The notes: generated by a model not told the origin, from the sequence alone. DNA of 64,000 nucleotides from Paraburkholderia phenazinium (GCF_900100735.1 NZ_FNCJ01000006.1:1-64000); one strand, 5' to 3'; positions 49,025 through 55,952 are shown, numbered from the stretch's first letter. Program-made: numbers and translations.

Positions 49025-50143
49025 ATGACGAACGACGAACTCAAAGCCTGGGCCAACGATCCCCGCCGGGCCGATACCCTGCCCTACGGGCTGCTTGAAC
49101 CTCGCTACCAGAAAGGCATCGTGGGCGCGGCCCTGGTCGTGCGTGGCGTGCTGTACGTCCGGAATGGGCACACGCCCGCGGTACGCCAGGCGCTGTCGAA
49201 CTGCTTCACGCAGTACCGGGCCGCGATCGAGGCGTATCAGGTGCTGGCCGACCAGGTGGACGGTCGGGTGGCGTCGAAGACCGGACCGTTACGCTGGCTG
49301 TATGAGGAAGGCCAGCAACCGGTGGCGTTCGACAAAGCCCCAGGCTTCGAACGCCTGGCCCGAAGCGTCCCGGACGACACGGTGTTTTCGGTGTCGATCA
49401 CCAGCGCGGAGCACAAGCTGTCCGCTGGCTTCTTCGAGTTCTCGGTGTTCTGCACCTCCGCGTGGCAGGCCAAAGCCGGCGGATGGGGGCTCGATGCCCT
49501 GGTGTTCACCGTGCCCCGCCGCTTCCTGGAGCTGTGCCCGGGCACGTTCCCGACGCTGTTCGCCGATGCCGCGAACGCGCTGCCCACGGTCCATGGGCAC
49601 GCCGGCTTTGCCGTCAACGTCCCGCCGATGGGTCGCGAACCGAACGAGGCGAGCGAGGTTTTCCTGGCCCAGCGGTACGGCCCCGGCCTGGACGTGGGCG
49701 ACCCCTTGCGGACCGACGTGCGGGACATGACCGACCGGATCAAAACCGTCGATTGGCTCACCGCGCTCGACGCTGAGCTGCTGCGCAAGCTCGGCGGGGC
49801 CACGTCGCTGTCGCTCCCGCCGGACTGGTTCGGGCGTCGATCGTTCGGCGATGGCGGCCTGATCATCCAGGCCGGTGTCGCCCCGCAAACCGGCGTGTCC
49901 GCCGGTCCGGGCAAGCCTCCTGTGGCGCCGCCCGCGTACGTCCTTCTGAACGATGCCCTGCGGCCCATCGTGGCCACGACGGCCGACGCCCTGCAGGACG
50001 GCACGTTGAGCAGCAACGAGCCCCTGCTGAGCACGACCCTGGCGAGCGAAGCCTGGTTGCGTCGCCTGAACGTGGCCCCGGAGCAGATCCCCGCGCAGTG
50101 GGTCGCGCTGCACGCGACGCCCAAGCTGGGCGGATCGGACTGA
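49025..50143 (+). CDS. DUF3396/TsiV-type immunity protein
   Basis: 372 aa. It matches, from memory, the DUF3396 family annotated as type VI immunity for VRR-NUC effectors: ALVVRGVLYVRNGHTPAVR near 35, HGHAGFAVN near 195, and the signature GPGLDVGDP ... RIKTVDWLTALDAELLRKLGG near 220-260. It should bind and block the nuclease encoded 8 nt upstream, protecting the host and siblings. The family fold and gene order make this assignment firm, though binding is not shown. Confidence 0.88.
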   Translation: MTNDELKAWANDPRRADTLPYGLLEPRYQKGIVGAALVVRGVLYVRNGHTPAVRQALSNCFTQYRAAIEAYQVLADQVDGRVASKTGPLRWLYEEGQQPVAFDKAPGFERLARSVPDDTVFSVSITSAEHKLSAGFFEFSVFCTSAWQAKAGGWGLDALVFTVPRRFLELCPGTFPTLFADAANALPTVHGHAGFAVNVPPMGREPNEASEVFLAQRYGPGLDVGDPLRTDVRDMTDRIKTVDWLTALDAELLRKLGGATSLSLPPDWFGRRSFGDGGLIIQAGVAPQTGVSAGPGKPPVAPPAYVLLNDALRPIVATTADALQDGTLSSNEPLLSTTLASEAWLRRLNVAPEQIPAQWVALHATPKLGGSD

Positions 50144-50153
50144 CCTGAAGCGA

Positions 50154-50181
50154 GGAAGGGCCAGCGCAAAGCTGGCCCTTC
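50154..50181 (+). terminator. Hairpin after the immunity gene
   Basis: An 11-bp stem (GAAGGGCCAGC/GCTGGCCCTTC) with a 5-nt loop 10 bp after the stop; little T-run. Confidence 0.6.
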
Positions 50182-50310
50182 CGTCAGCAGGAGCGGGAGG
50201 CGGGAGGAGTGACCGGTCGCCCCTGCTGAACACCTAGGCTCCCACGCCCGGTGGTGGTCGTCAAGCTCCAACGTTGCGATTCTTCCAAGCCCCACGCGCC
50301 GGAGCGTGTC

Positions 50311-50326
50311 CGTGCCAGGGCACCGG
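50311..50326. repeat. CCGTGC-N4-GCACCG palindrome (one mismatch)
   Basis: Element-wide palindrome copy between the convergent immunity gene and the small minus-strand gene, 34 bp past the latter's stop. Confidence 0.5.
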
Positions 50327-50360
50327 TGCGCCCGACCCTCATAGGCCAGGCGCTTCGCGC

Positions 50361-50699
50361 TCAAAACCTGCTGCGCCGGATCCTGTCGATGGCCTGGGCC
50401 GGGCTTTCGATCAGGAAGTCTTTCGACAGGCCCCGGAACACGCAACGTGGTTCCGTGTCGGAAGCGCCCACGCCGTTCAGGCTGTCGGCGACCTGCTCCC
50501 ATTGCGCGATCGCAAACTTGTGCGCGTCCAGGATCGAGGCCGGGTGGGTGCCGGCCATCATTTCCCAGGCCTGCGTGAGGATGGTGCTGGCCGCCTGGTT
50601 CAGGGTGCGTGCTGCGTCGTCGCGGCCGGGGATGCTGTACAGCTCCCACTGGTCGGCGGTGAGGTCCACGGTGATGCGGGGGAGGAACGTGATGGTCAT
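50361..50699 (-). CDS. Hypothetical small protein, hairpin-leader operon 1, gene 2
   Basis: 112 aa, not recognised. Starts MTITFLPRITVDLTADQWEL and is mostly helical, with Asp/Ala-rich heptads around RTLNQAASTILTQAWEMM. No signal or membrane segment; cytoplasmic. AGGAG lies 6 nt before ATG at 50699. It follows 50756-51103 by 56 bp in the operon led by the long hairpin at 51144-51308. Size, place and leader suggest a plasmid establishment or anti-defence gene, which is inference. Confidence 0.65.
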   Translation of the reverse strand: MTITFLPRITVDLTADQWELYSIPGRDDAARTLNQAASTILTQAWEMMAGTHPASILDAHKFAIAQWEQVADSLNGVGASDTEPRCVFRGLSKDFLIESPAQAIDRIRRSRF

Positions 50700-50755
50700 G
50701 GTCTGCTCCTGGTGGTTCGATGGGGAACGGCGGCGCTGGGCCACCGTCCAGGGTG

Positions 50756-51103
50756 TTAGTGGGTCTTGCGCTTGCTGATGAAAACGTAAAACGCCAGGCG
50801 GTTCGGGGCGTCGCTGTCGAATCCGAACAGGGCGTTGAAGCCGTACCCGATGTCCCGGGTCTCGCCCGTGGTGACGCTCTCGTAGGAGCCGTTGAACCAT
50901 TCGAGCCCGTCCGTGAAGTGCGCGTCCTGCAGGGCCTCGGTCGTCACGAACACCGGGCCGCAGAAGCCGTACTTGGTGCAAGTGAGCTGGTCGAGCTTTT
51001 GAACGGATGCTCTTTGGTGAAGTCCCGTGGGGAGCGCGAGGGGAACGTTCGCGACGTTGCCGTTCGGGGTGGTTGCGGTGGTGGGTTGGTTGCTGGCGTT
51101 CAT
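50756..51103 (-). CDS. Hypothetical small protein, hairpin-leader operon 1, gene 1
   Basis: 115 aa, not recognised. A low-complexity Thr/Asn N-terminus (1-25) leads to a compact domain with CTKYGFCGPVFVTTEAL, DIGYGFNALFGFD and LAFYVFISKRK. The many aromatic residues suggest a small beta-rich fold. GAGGAAAG lies just before ATG at 51103. The long hairpin leader ends 40 nt upstream. Confidence 0.65.
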   Translation of the reverse strand: MNASNQPTTATTPNGNVANVPLALPTGLHQRASVQKLDQLTCTKYGFCGPVFVTTEALQDAHFTDGLEWFNGSYESVTTGETRDIGYGFNALFGFDSDAPNRLAFYVFISKRKTH

Positions 51104-51143
51104 AGCTTTCCTCGTCTGCTGGTTGATCTGTGCTCTCTGGAGC

Positions 51144-51308
51144 CTGCCCGTGACGCAGATTTAGGTCGGGCCATCGCTGGGGCCAGGGCCTGACGGGAAG
51201 CCGCAGCCTGAACGACCAACGGGAGCGATGGACCGGGTGAGCGCAGGACGACGTGGACCCTTGCCCCAACGGGCGATGGACGGGCCTATGCGTCGGTCAA
51301 ACGGGCAG
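51144..51308 (-). promoter_or_regulatory. Long hairpin leader 1
   Basis: Imperfect inverted repeat of 165 nt. Outer arms CTGCCCG (51144-51150) and CGGGCAG (51302-51308) pair, then TGAC with GTCA (51151-51154, 51296-51299), and TAGG with CCTA (51162-51165, 51285-51288). Further in, GGGGCCAGGG (51179-51188) pairs with CCCTTGCCCC (51258-51267) with one mismatch. The same layout recurs at 53607 and 55711 with different but pairing sequences. It ends 40 nt before the start of the gene at 51103. Probably a single-strand promoter or RNA leader. Confidence 0.7.
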
Positions 51309-51310
51309 CT

Positions 51311-51687
51311 CAGGAGCGCGAGGCTTTCAACGCGAGAGGAGGAACGCCAGCCACCGGGGGGAACCCACCACCGTCGATCCGTGCCCATGCATGGAGCGAT
51401 GCCGTGCTGCGCCCGCGGGCGTCAGGTTGGGCCGGCTGGGTGGGCTGGGTGGGCCGTGCGTCGGTGCTTCAGAGCGCGGAACCGGACCCGGAGGAACACC
51501 TTCCCGGGGCCGGTGGCCCGGGCCGATCGCTATCGCGCCTTGGGCCCCAGGCTGAACGTCCTGCCCGCGGTGGAGGCCGAAGGCCGGTGCCCGGATCATC
51601 CGGGCGGGTGTTGAGTTGGGGGCTGGTCGCACAACGGTCCAGCCCTTCCCCGCTTCCAGGGACCACCCGCATCGGGACCTGGAAGCG
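51311..51687. other. GC-rich gap upstream of leader 1
   Basis: No supported gene. Contains the palindrome at 51379-51394, whose flank shares CGTCGATCCGTGCC with the copy at 55937. The rest is very G+C-rich with many short repeats. Confidence 0.4.
51379..51394. repeat. CCGTGC-N4-GCATGG palindrome (one mismatch)
   Basis: Lies 275 bp before the start codon at 51103, on the far side of hairpin leader 1. The equivalent sites of leaders 2 and 3 are at 262 and 266 bp. Confidence 0.6.
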
Positions 51688-51711
51688 GCCGGCCACCGGC
51701 CGGCGCCTGCC

Positions 51712-51903
51712 TCAGGCGAGGTTGAGCAGTTCGATGGCGGCGTTCATGCGTTCGATGCCGGCGTCCTGAACGGCCAGAGGGTCGGCTCGCCCCAGTTCCT
51801 GGGGTGTGAACAGCACGACGACGTAGCCGCGATCGCGCAGCGCTCGCAGCAAACGGGTCTCCTCGGGGGTCATGCCTTTGATGCCTTCTCGGGTGGTGCC
51901 CAT
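51712..51903 (-). CDS. Small orphan protein of phage/plasmid type
   Basis: 63 aa, no assigned function. The pattern TPEETRLLRALRDRGYVVVLFTPQEL followed by an amphipathic helix resembles short proteins I have seen on phages and plasmids. Soluble. ATG at 51903 with AGGAGA upstream. Preceded by the 30-bp repeat (51932-51961) and a perfect palindrome 63 bp upstream, exactly as its neighbour at 52001-52321. Confidence 0.65.
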   Translation of the reverse strand: MGTTREGIKGMTPEETRLLRALRDRGYVVVLFTPQELGRADPLAVQDAGIERMNAAIELLNLA

Positions 51904-51931
51904 GGTTCGTCGATCTCCTGTCTGTAGCGGT

Positions 51932-51961
51932 TGGTCCCCGTCAAACCGTAGCGTGCGGGGA
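51932..51961 (-). promoter_or_regulatory. Short hairpin leader repeat, copy 1
   Basis: 30 bp identical to 52349-52378. The ends (TCCCCG and CGGGGA) pair around a 15-nt loop with AAACCGTAGCGTG. It sits between the start codon at 51903 and the palindrome at 51967. Confidence 0.65.
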
Positions 51962-51966
51962 TGGGG

Positions 51967-51982
51967 CCGTGCCCACGCACGG
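51967..51982. repeat. CCGTGC-N4-GCACGG palindrome (perfect)
   Basis: 63 bp before the start codon at 51903, next to the 30-bp leader repeat; likely an operator. Confidence 0.65.
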
Positions 51983-52000
51983 GCCCCGGGGTTCTGCCGA

Positions 52001-52321
52001 TCAGGCCGGCCAGTCGGCGTCCACGTACAAGCTCGGATCGAGCAAGGGGCCGCCGGCCATTTGCTGGTGCCGCGCCAGCACCGCCAGTTGCGCAGCGGCC
52101 GGCTCGTTCTGGTCGAACACCGTGAACGTGCCGGTGAGCCCGGCCTTGTGGGCGCTCTCCACCGCCGCCAGGTGGTGCTTCTCGTCGAGCAGGTCCGCCT
52201 CAGGAACGCCCCGCAGGCAGGTCAGGTGGAACTGCATCTTGCCATCCGCGTTGGTCGCGAGCACGTACACTTGAATCGCGTACGTCCCGTCGGGCAGGCG
52301 CTGGGCGCTGTTGGTGGTCAT
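52001..52321 (-). CDS. FDQN-family small protein A
   Basis: 106 aa, function unknown. The segment IQVYVLATNADGK ... DEKHHLAAVESAHKAG ... TVFDQNEPAAAQLAVLA lines up with the C-terminal half of the protein at 53022-53564, so the two are paralogues. Alternating strand and helix suggests a small alpha/beta fold. Cytoplasmic. The start at 52321 is led by the second copy of the 30-bp repeat and a perfect palindrome. Confidence 0.65.
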   Translation of the reverse strand: MTTNSAQRLPDGTYAIQVYVLATNADGKMQFHLTCLRGVPEADLLDEKHHLAAVESAHKAGLTGTFTVFDQNEPAAAQLAVLARHQQMAGGPLLDPSLYVDADWPA

Positions 52322-52348
52322 CGGGTCACTCCTGGAGCATGGGGATGA

Positions 52349-52378
52349 TGGTCCCCGTCAAACCGTAGCGTGCGGGGA
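52349..52378 (-). promoter_or_regulatory. Short hairpin leader repeat, copy 2
   Basis: Same 30 bp as 51932-51961. With the next two bases the stem is GGTCCCCG/CGGGGACC (8 bp, 52350-52380). Palindrome at 52386 follows, as in copy 1. Confidence 0.65.
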
Positions 52379-52385
52379 CCGGAAG

Positions 52386-52401
52386 CCGTGCCAACGCACG
52401 G
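52386..52401. repeat. CCGTGC-N4-GCACGG palindrome (perfect)
   Basis: 64 bp before the start codon at 52321; the matching site of the neighbouring gene is at 63 bp. Confidence 0.65.
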
Positions 52402-52417
52402 CCGGGGGTTGAGGGGT

Positions 52418-52732
52418 CTAGCTGTTGAGCCACTCGTCGTAGGTCTTGACGGTCCAGCCCAACGATTCAGCGTTGGCGCGGTAGATCTCGTATTCCGCGT
52501 CGTTGGTGCCGCGCTGCTGGGTCTGCCAGTCGGCACGCGGGAGGAGTTTCGGGTCGTCGGTCATGGTCTTGAGCTTCTTGTCGTGGTTCAGGTGGATCAG
52601 CGCGTCGAACATGTCGCCTTCCTCGGCGACCAGCTCCGCGATGGCGTCCTGCTCGGTGCATCCGGCGCGTTGCATCACGAACGCGATGCTGGATGCGGGT
52701 GCGTATCGCTTTTCAATGGGGGTCATGGTCAT
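52418..52732 (-). CDS. Hypothetical small protein, hairpin-leader operon 2, gene 3
   Basis: 104 aa, not recognised. Helical and acidic (QDAIAELVAEEGDMFDALIHL), ending SLGWTVKTYDEWLNS. An EQDAIAEL stretch could be a UBA-like or NACalpha-like helix bundle, too weak to assign. ATG at 52732, or ATG at 52726 two codons on. It begins 5 nt after the stop of the preceding gene, implying coupling. Confidence 0.6.
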   Translation of the reverse strand: MTMTPIEKRYAPASSIAFVMQRAGCTEQDAIAELVAEEGDMFDALIHLNHDKKLKTMTDDPKLLPRADWQTQQRGTNDAEYEIYRANAESLGWTVKTYDEWLNS

Positions 52733-52737
52733 GGTGA

Positions 52738-52956
52738 TCAGCCGTGCAAGGGGTAGAGGCGGCAGGGGTGCGGCGCGGTCGTGCCCGGATGGTAGGGCTG
52801 GCAAAACCCGCCCAGCCGCGCGCGCAGCGGGTCGTTGATGTAGGTGAACATCAGGCGGTCCATCACCTGCGCCGCGTCGTCGGGAAGCCAGCGAAGCGCG
52901 TACCGCCCGTTGGCCCGAAGTAAGCGTCGTGCGACGCGGTAGCCCTGCTTGGTCAT
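52738..52956 (-). CDS. Hypothetical small basic protein, hairpin-leader operon 2, gene 2
   Basis: 72 aa, not recognised. Arg-rich N-terminus (KQGYRVARRLLRANGRYALRW) and a His/Pro-rich end. ATG at 52956 with AGGGGA upstream, shortened from a frame to 53115. Between the FDQN paralogue and the acidic gene 3 in one operon. Confidence 0.55.
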   Translation of the reverse strand: MTKQGYRVARRLLRANGRYALRWLPDDAAQVMDRLMFTYINDPLRARLGGFCQPYHPGTTAPHPCRLYPLHG

Positions 52957-53021
52957 CGTGGTCCCCTGGATCGAAACATGGGTGGATCCAGCGGGGGACG
53001 CTGCCCCCGCCGGGTTCGGGC

Positions 53022-53564
53022 TTAGGCCCGGCTCATCGCATCGGCCTGACGGCCTGCCAGCACGTCGAGCTGTCGGGCGGCGGCGCTGTTCTGGTCGAAG
53101 CTCTTCATGGGCCACCTGTATCCTTCAACGCTCGCCTTGCGCTGGGCCTTTTCCAGGTGCTTCTTCTCCGCGATTTCCTCGGCGGTGGCGCCGACGATGG
53201 CGGTGAAGAACTCCGGGTTACCGGCTGCGGTCATCGCCAGCACGAACACGCGCAGGTAGGTGACCTTGGCCTTGTCGGCCGTGTCGGTCGGCTTGCCCTG
53301 GGGGGATGCTGCTGCCGTGGTGGTTTCGCCGACGTCGGCGAAGGTGGCATCGCCCGCGGTGGGTGCGGCTGCGGGGGTGGTGAGGGCTTGGACTTTCTTG
53401 CTCATGACGTTCTCCGTGGAGTCGGTGGGTGCTACGGTGGGTGCTACGTCCCCGGTGGTCGGGGCTTGGGGTACTGCCAGTTGCTCTTTGGAAGCCTTGG
53501 GGCGCGAGGAACGGCGCGGCTTGGCTTGTGCGTTGTTCGGGGAGGTTTGGGTGCCGTTGTTCAT
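53022..53564 (-). CDS. FDQN-family small protein B with long N-terminal linker
   Basis: 180 aa. Residues 1-100 are Thr/Ala/Pro-rich and disordered. Residues about 103-180 are the same domain as in the protein at 52001-52321: LRVFVLAMTAAGN, EIAEKKHLEKAQRKA, KSFDQNSAAARQLDVLA. Function unknown. ATG at 53564, AAGGAC upstream. First gene of the operon led by the long hairpin ending 42 nt upstream. Confidence 0.65.
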   Translation of the reverse strand: MNNGTQTSPNNAQAKPRRSSRPKASKEQLAVPQAPTTGDVAPTVAPTDSTENVMSKKVQALTTPAAAPTAGDATFADVGETTTAAASPQGKPTDTADKAKVTYLRVFVLAMTAAGNPEFFTAIVGATAEEIAEKKHLEKAQRKASVEGYRWPMKSFDQNSAAARQLDVLAGRQADAMSRA

Positions 53565-53606
53565 GGTTCGTCCTTTCAGTGGGTTGTGTTTCGTTGCTCT
53601 TCGGAG

Positions 53607-53753
53607 CCGCCTTGGCGCATAACCAGGCTGGGATGGGCACGGGGCAAGCACCTGCTCGGAGGCCGCACGCCCGTAGGGATCGGGTGAGAACAGGACGGCG
53701 TGAATGCTTGCCCCAACGGTGGACAGACTTGCCTATGCGTCGGTCAAAGGCGG
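53607..53753 (-). promoter_or_regulatory. Long hairpin leader 2
   Basis: 147 nt. CCGCCTT (53607-53613) pairs with AAGGCGG (53747-53753), CGCATA (53616-53621) with TATGCG (53734-53739), GGGGCAAGCA (53641-53650) with TGCTTGCCCC (53705-53714, perfect), CACGCC (53666-53671) with GGCGTG (53697-53702). The clearest of the three leaders. A TTGACC string lies in the upstream arm on the gene strand, but no matching -10 can be fixed. Confidence 0.75.
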
Positions 53754-53826
53754 ACCGCAGGGCACGAAACGCCCACAACCCGGAAACGGGAACCCAGGCA
53801 CCCACGGTTCAAACCTTCCCGGCGAA

Positions 53827-53842
53827 CCGTGCCAAGGCACGG
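53827..53842. repeat. CCGTGC-N4-GCACGG palindrome (perfect)
   Basis: 262 bp before the start codon at 53564, beyond hairpin leader 2. The rest of 53843-54174 has no gene. Confidence 0.65.
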
Positions 53843-54072
53843 GGCGAGCCTCTACGCCCGGAGGTTCGGGCGAGCCGTTGTCCTGGCCTTGGGGGTGCCC
53901 GCTGGGTGGCGATGGGATCCCTGGATCGGCAGGACGGTGACGGTCACGCCTGACCCGCCCGGACGCCTGTGCCCACCCTGCCCGCCGCTCGAACGGCCCA
54001 CCTCGCCGGCTGGTCGAGCGGCCCCGCCGGGAAGCGGTCTGGCGGTTGCAGGTGCAGGTCATGCCGTGCGGG

Positions 54073-54088
54073 TTGTGCCGTTGCACGG
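54073..54088. repeat. TTGTGC-N4-GCACGG degenerate palindrome
   Basis: Partly matching copy. A few bases on, AAACCGTAGCGT (54123-54134) repeats the loop of the short hairpin leaders, perhaps a decayed leader. Confidence 0.4.
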
Positions 54089-54174
54089 ATGCCTATTCAT
54101 CCGTGGCGGGCCCGGCGGTGAGAAACCGTAGCGTCGAGCCGTGGCCGATGAAGGCCCGCGCCGTGGCTGTACAG

Positions 54175-54210
54175 GAAAAGCCCACCTCGCACCAACGTGG
54201 CGAGGCGGGC
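54175..54210 (-). terminator. Terminator of hairpin-leader operon 3
   Basis: Ten-base stem (GCCCACCTCG/CGAGGCGGGC, one mismatch) then TTTTCC on the minus strand, right after the stop at 54220. Confidence 0.7.
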
Positions 54211-54219
54211 GGCAAGCGA

Positions 54220-54474
54220 TCAGGCGGTGCGTTGCATCGCCTCCAGCTCGGCCTTCGCCCGGTCCCGGGCTTCGTTGTTGATCGCGTCCATCCGCTGCGC
54301 GACCATCACGATGTCGATCGTCCGGTAGAAGCGGGTGCGGTCCGCCTCCGGCCATTGGTGGGCCATGCACAGCACGCCTTTCAGCATCTGGAACTCGTGC
54401 GGTGCGCCCCGAAAGTCGTCGATCATGGTCTGCGTGCGCTTCGCGCGGGCTCGCATGGATGGGGTGGTGGTCAT
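54220..54474 (-). CDS. Hypothetical small helical protein, hairpin-leader operon 3, gene 3
   Basis: 84 aa, not recognised. Almost wholly helical (RARAKRTQTMIDDFRGAPHEFQMLKG ... NNEARDRAKAELEAM). GGAGG lies 10 nt before ATG at 54474. Follows 54507-55265 by 32 bp. Confidence 0.6.
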   Translation of the reverse strand: MTTTPSMRARAKRTQTMIDDFRGAPHEFQMLKGVLCMAHQWPEADRTRFYRTIDIVMVAQRMDAINNEARDRAKAELEAMQRTA

Positions 54475-54506
54475 GGGATGGTGCCTCCGGTGGTTGAACG
54501 GGTTGA

Positions 54507-55265
54507 TCAGTGGGTGGTGACGTCGCGCGCGGCCCAGTGCTGCGATTCCAGCGTCTCGGCGTGCGCCTCGCGGGCGGCCTCCTCCATCAGCTCGAAGGCC
54601 ACGGTTTCCAGGTAGGCGTCGCTGTCGCTGTCGATGCCCCAAAGTGCGTGGGTGTAGTCGATCGGCGTGCGGTCGTCGTCCTCCTCGTCGTCGCCCAACG
54701 GGGTGACGATCACGCCCACCCAGCGCCACTGGTCTGCAGCCCAGCGCCGGAGGTACTCGAAGTCGCGGCGAACCGCCTCGGCACGGACCTCGCCGTCCGT
54801 GAGCGGCTTGGCGGGGTCGCGGCCCGGGATGGTCACGGTCTCCACCGCCCGACGGTGCTCCTGCATCAGCCCGCCGAACCGATGCGCCACGGTCGCCTTG
54901 CCCACCGGGCGACGCACGGTGCGGGGCCGTGCCAGACGTTCGAGCAGGACCTGCTTGTGCTCTTCGGTCAAGCCCCAGCCGTCACGCTTGGCGATCGCGT
55001 TGGCCTCGGCCGCGTCGTAGAAACGCTTGCTGCCGTGGTCGGAGGAAAGCTGCCACTCCCCGGGGTGCTTGTCCCGGGTGGTCCAGTCGCTGACCGGACC
55101 GTGGCCGTCGTGCTCCTCCCACGGGGCGCCCATGTCCACGTCGTCGTGGACGTTCAGGCGGAACCGGTAGGTCGTGCCGTCGATGGTCACCTCGCGGACG
55201 TCGCCGTCGTGAACCCAGCCCCGTGCGGGGGAGATGGTCGAGATGGTGGGGGTCGTTGTGCTCAT
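54507..55265 (-). CDS. Conserved plasmid-type hypothetical protein
   Basis: 252 aa. The block EEHDGHGPVSDWTTRDKHPGE ... SKRFYDAAEANAIAKRDGWG is, from memory, common in proteins of unknown function on plasmids and integrated elements of proteobacteria. A second half (about 165-250) has DQWRWVGVIVTPL and an acidic end. Soluble. Starts at 55265, 12 nt after the stop of the preceding gene; one operon. Confidence 0.7.
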   Translation of the reverse strand: MSTTTPTISTISPARGWVHDGDVREVTIDGTTYRFRLNVHDDVDMGAPWEEHDGHGPVSDWTTRDKHPGEWQLSSDHGSKRFYDAAEANAIAKRDGWGLTEEHKQVLLERLARPRTVRRPVGKATVAHRFGGLMQEHRRAVETVTIPGRDPAKPLTDGEVRAEAVRRDFEYLRRWAADQWRWVGVIVTPLGDDEEDDDRTPIDYTHALWGIDSDSDAYLETVAFELMEEAAREAHAETLESQHWAARDVTTH

Positions 55266-55277
55266 GGTCGTGTCCTC

Positions 55278-55670
55278 TCAGTGGGCGATGCAGTAGTCGT
55301 TGATGGTCCAGTCGTAGCGGCCGGCGAGCAGCTCGGCGTAGGCCACGGCCAGCTCGTGCGATTCAAGGTCGGCGACGCACGCCACCCCGCCTTCGCGGTG
55401 GTGCAGGTAGACCGAAAAGAACGCCGGGTTCTGGTTGTCCAGCTCGCAGCAGCTCCGGTCCGGGTCGATCGGGTCGATGAACTCCCGCACGCCCTGGATC
55501 TCGATGCCGTCGAACTGCTCGGGCATGCCGTCGATCACGGCGCTGGCGTAGCGCGCGTTGTGGAAGGGCTCCGGGGTTGCACATGTGCCGGTCGGGTGAG
55601 CCTGGGAGGTGCGGAAGGAACCGTCCGCGGTGGTGCTGGTCGTGATGGGCTGTGGGTTCGATGCGTGCAT
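55278..55670 (-). CDS. Hypothetical small protein, hairpin-leader operon 3, gene 1
   Basis: 130 aa, not recognised. Thr/Ser-rich first 30 residues, then a domain with RYASAVIDGMPEQF, REFIDPIDPDRSCCEL, FFSVYLHHREGGVACVADL and a helix SHELAVAYAELLAGRYDW. The last part resembles a small alpha/beta fold. GAGGGG lies upstream of ATG at 55670; hairpin leader 3 ends 40 nt upstream. Confidence 0.65.
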   Translation of the reverse strand: MHASNPQPITTSTTADGSFRTSQAHPTGTCATPEPFHNARYASAVIDGMPEQFDGIEIQGVREFIDPIDPDRSCCELDNQNPAFFSVYLHHREGGVACVADLESHELAVAYAELLAGRYDWTINDYCIAH

Positions 55671-55710
55671 TGCTGTTCCCCTCGTTGAGGTTTGGATGTG
55701 CCGTTCTGGA

Positions 55711-55871
55711 GCCGCCTGGCGCCTGAAGAGCAAAGCGCTGCTCGGGGCAAGGGGACGTCCGGAGGCCGCACGCCTGAACCGCAGGGGAAGGACCGGGTGA
55801 GGCAACGGAAGCGCCAGCGATCCCTTGACCATAACGAGCAGAGCCTTTGCTAGGCGTCGAGGTAAGGCGGC
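55711..55871 (-). promoter_or_regulatory. Long hairpin leader 3
   Basis: 161 nt. GCCGCCT (55711-55717) pairs with AGGCGGC (55865-55871), GCCT (55721-55724) with AGGC (55852-55855), AGCAAAG (55729-55735) with CTTTGCT (55845-55851), and an inner GGGGCAAGGG/CCCTTGACC pairing with mismatches. Stem sequences differ from leaders 1 and 2 while pairing persists. Confidence 0.72.
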
Positions 55872-55936
55872 CCCCACGGCACGGCCAGCAACGCAGGGGT
55901 GGCACGCTCACCCACGCGGGAGCCCATCACGTCGAT

Positions 55937-55952
55937 CCGTGCCACCGCACGG
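55937..55952. repeat. CCGTGC-N4-GCACGG palindrome (perfect)
   Basis: 266 bp before the start codon at 55670, on the far side of leader 3. 55872-56124 otherwise holds no gene. Confidence 0.65.

Noticed and set aside
51253-51769. Several overlapping plus-strand frames of 100-128 codons
   Set aside because: They cover hairpin leader 1 and GC-rich spacer; Arg/Pro/Gly-rich shadow composition.
53734-53753. Simple sigma-70 promoter from the TTGACC string in the leaders
   Set aside because: No consistent -10 element lies at the right distance in the three copies, so only the hairpin is reported.
51144-55871. CRISPR array
   Set aside because: The repeats are three diverged long leaders kilobases apart, not short direct repeats with spacers.
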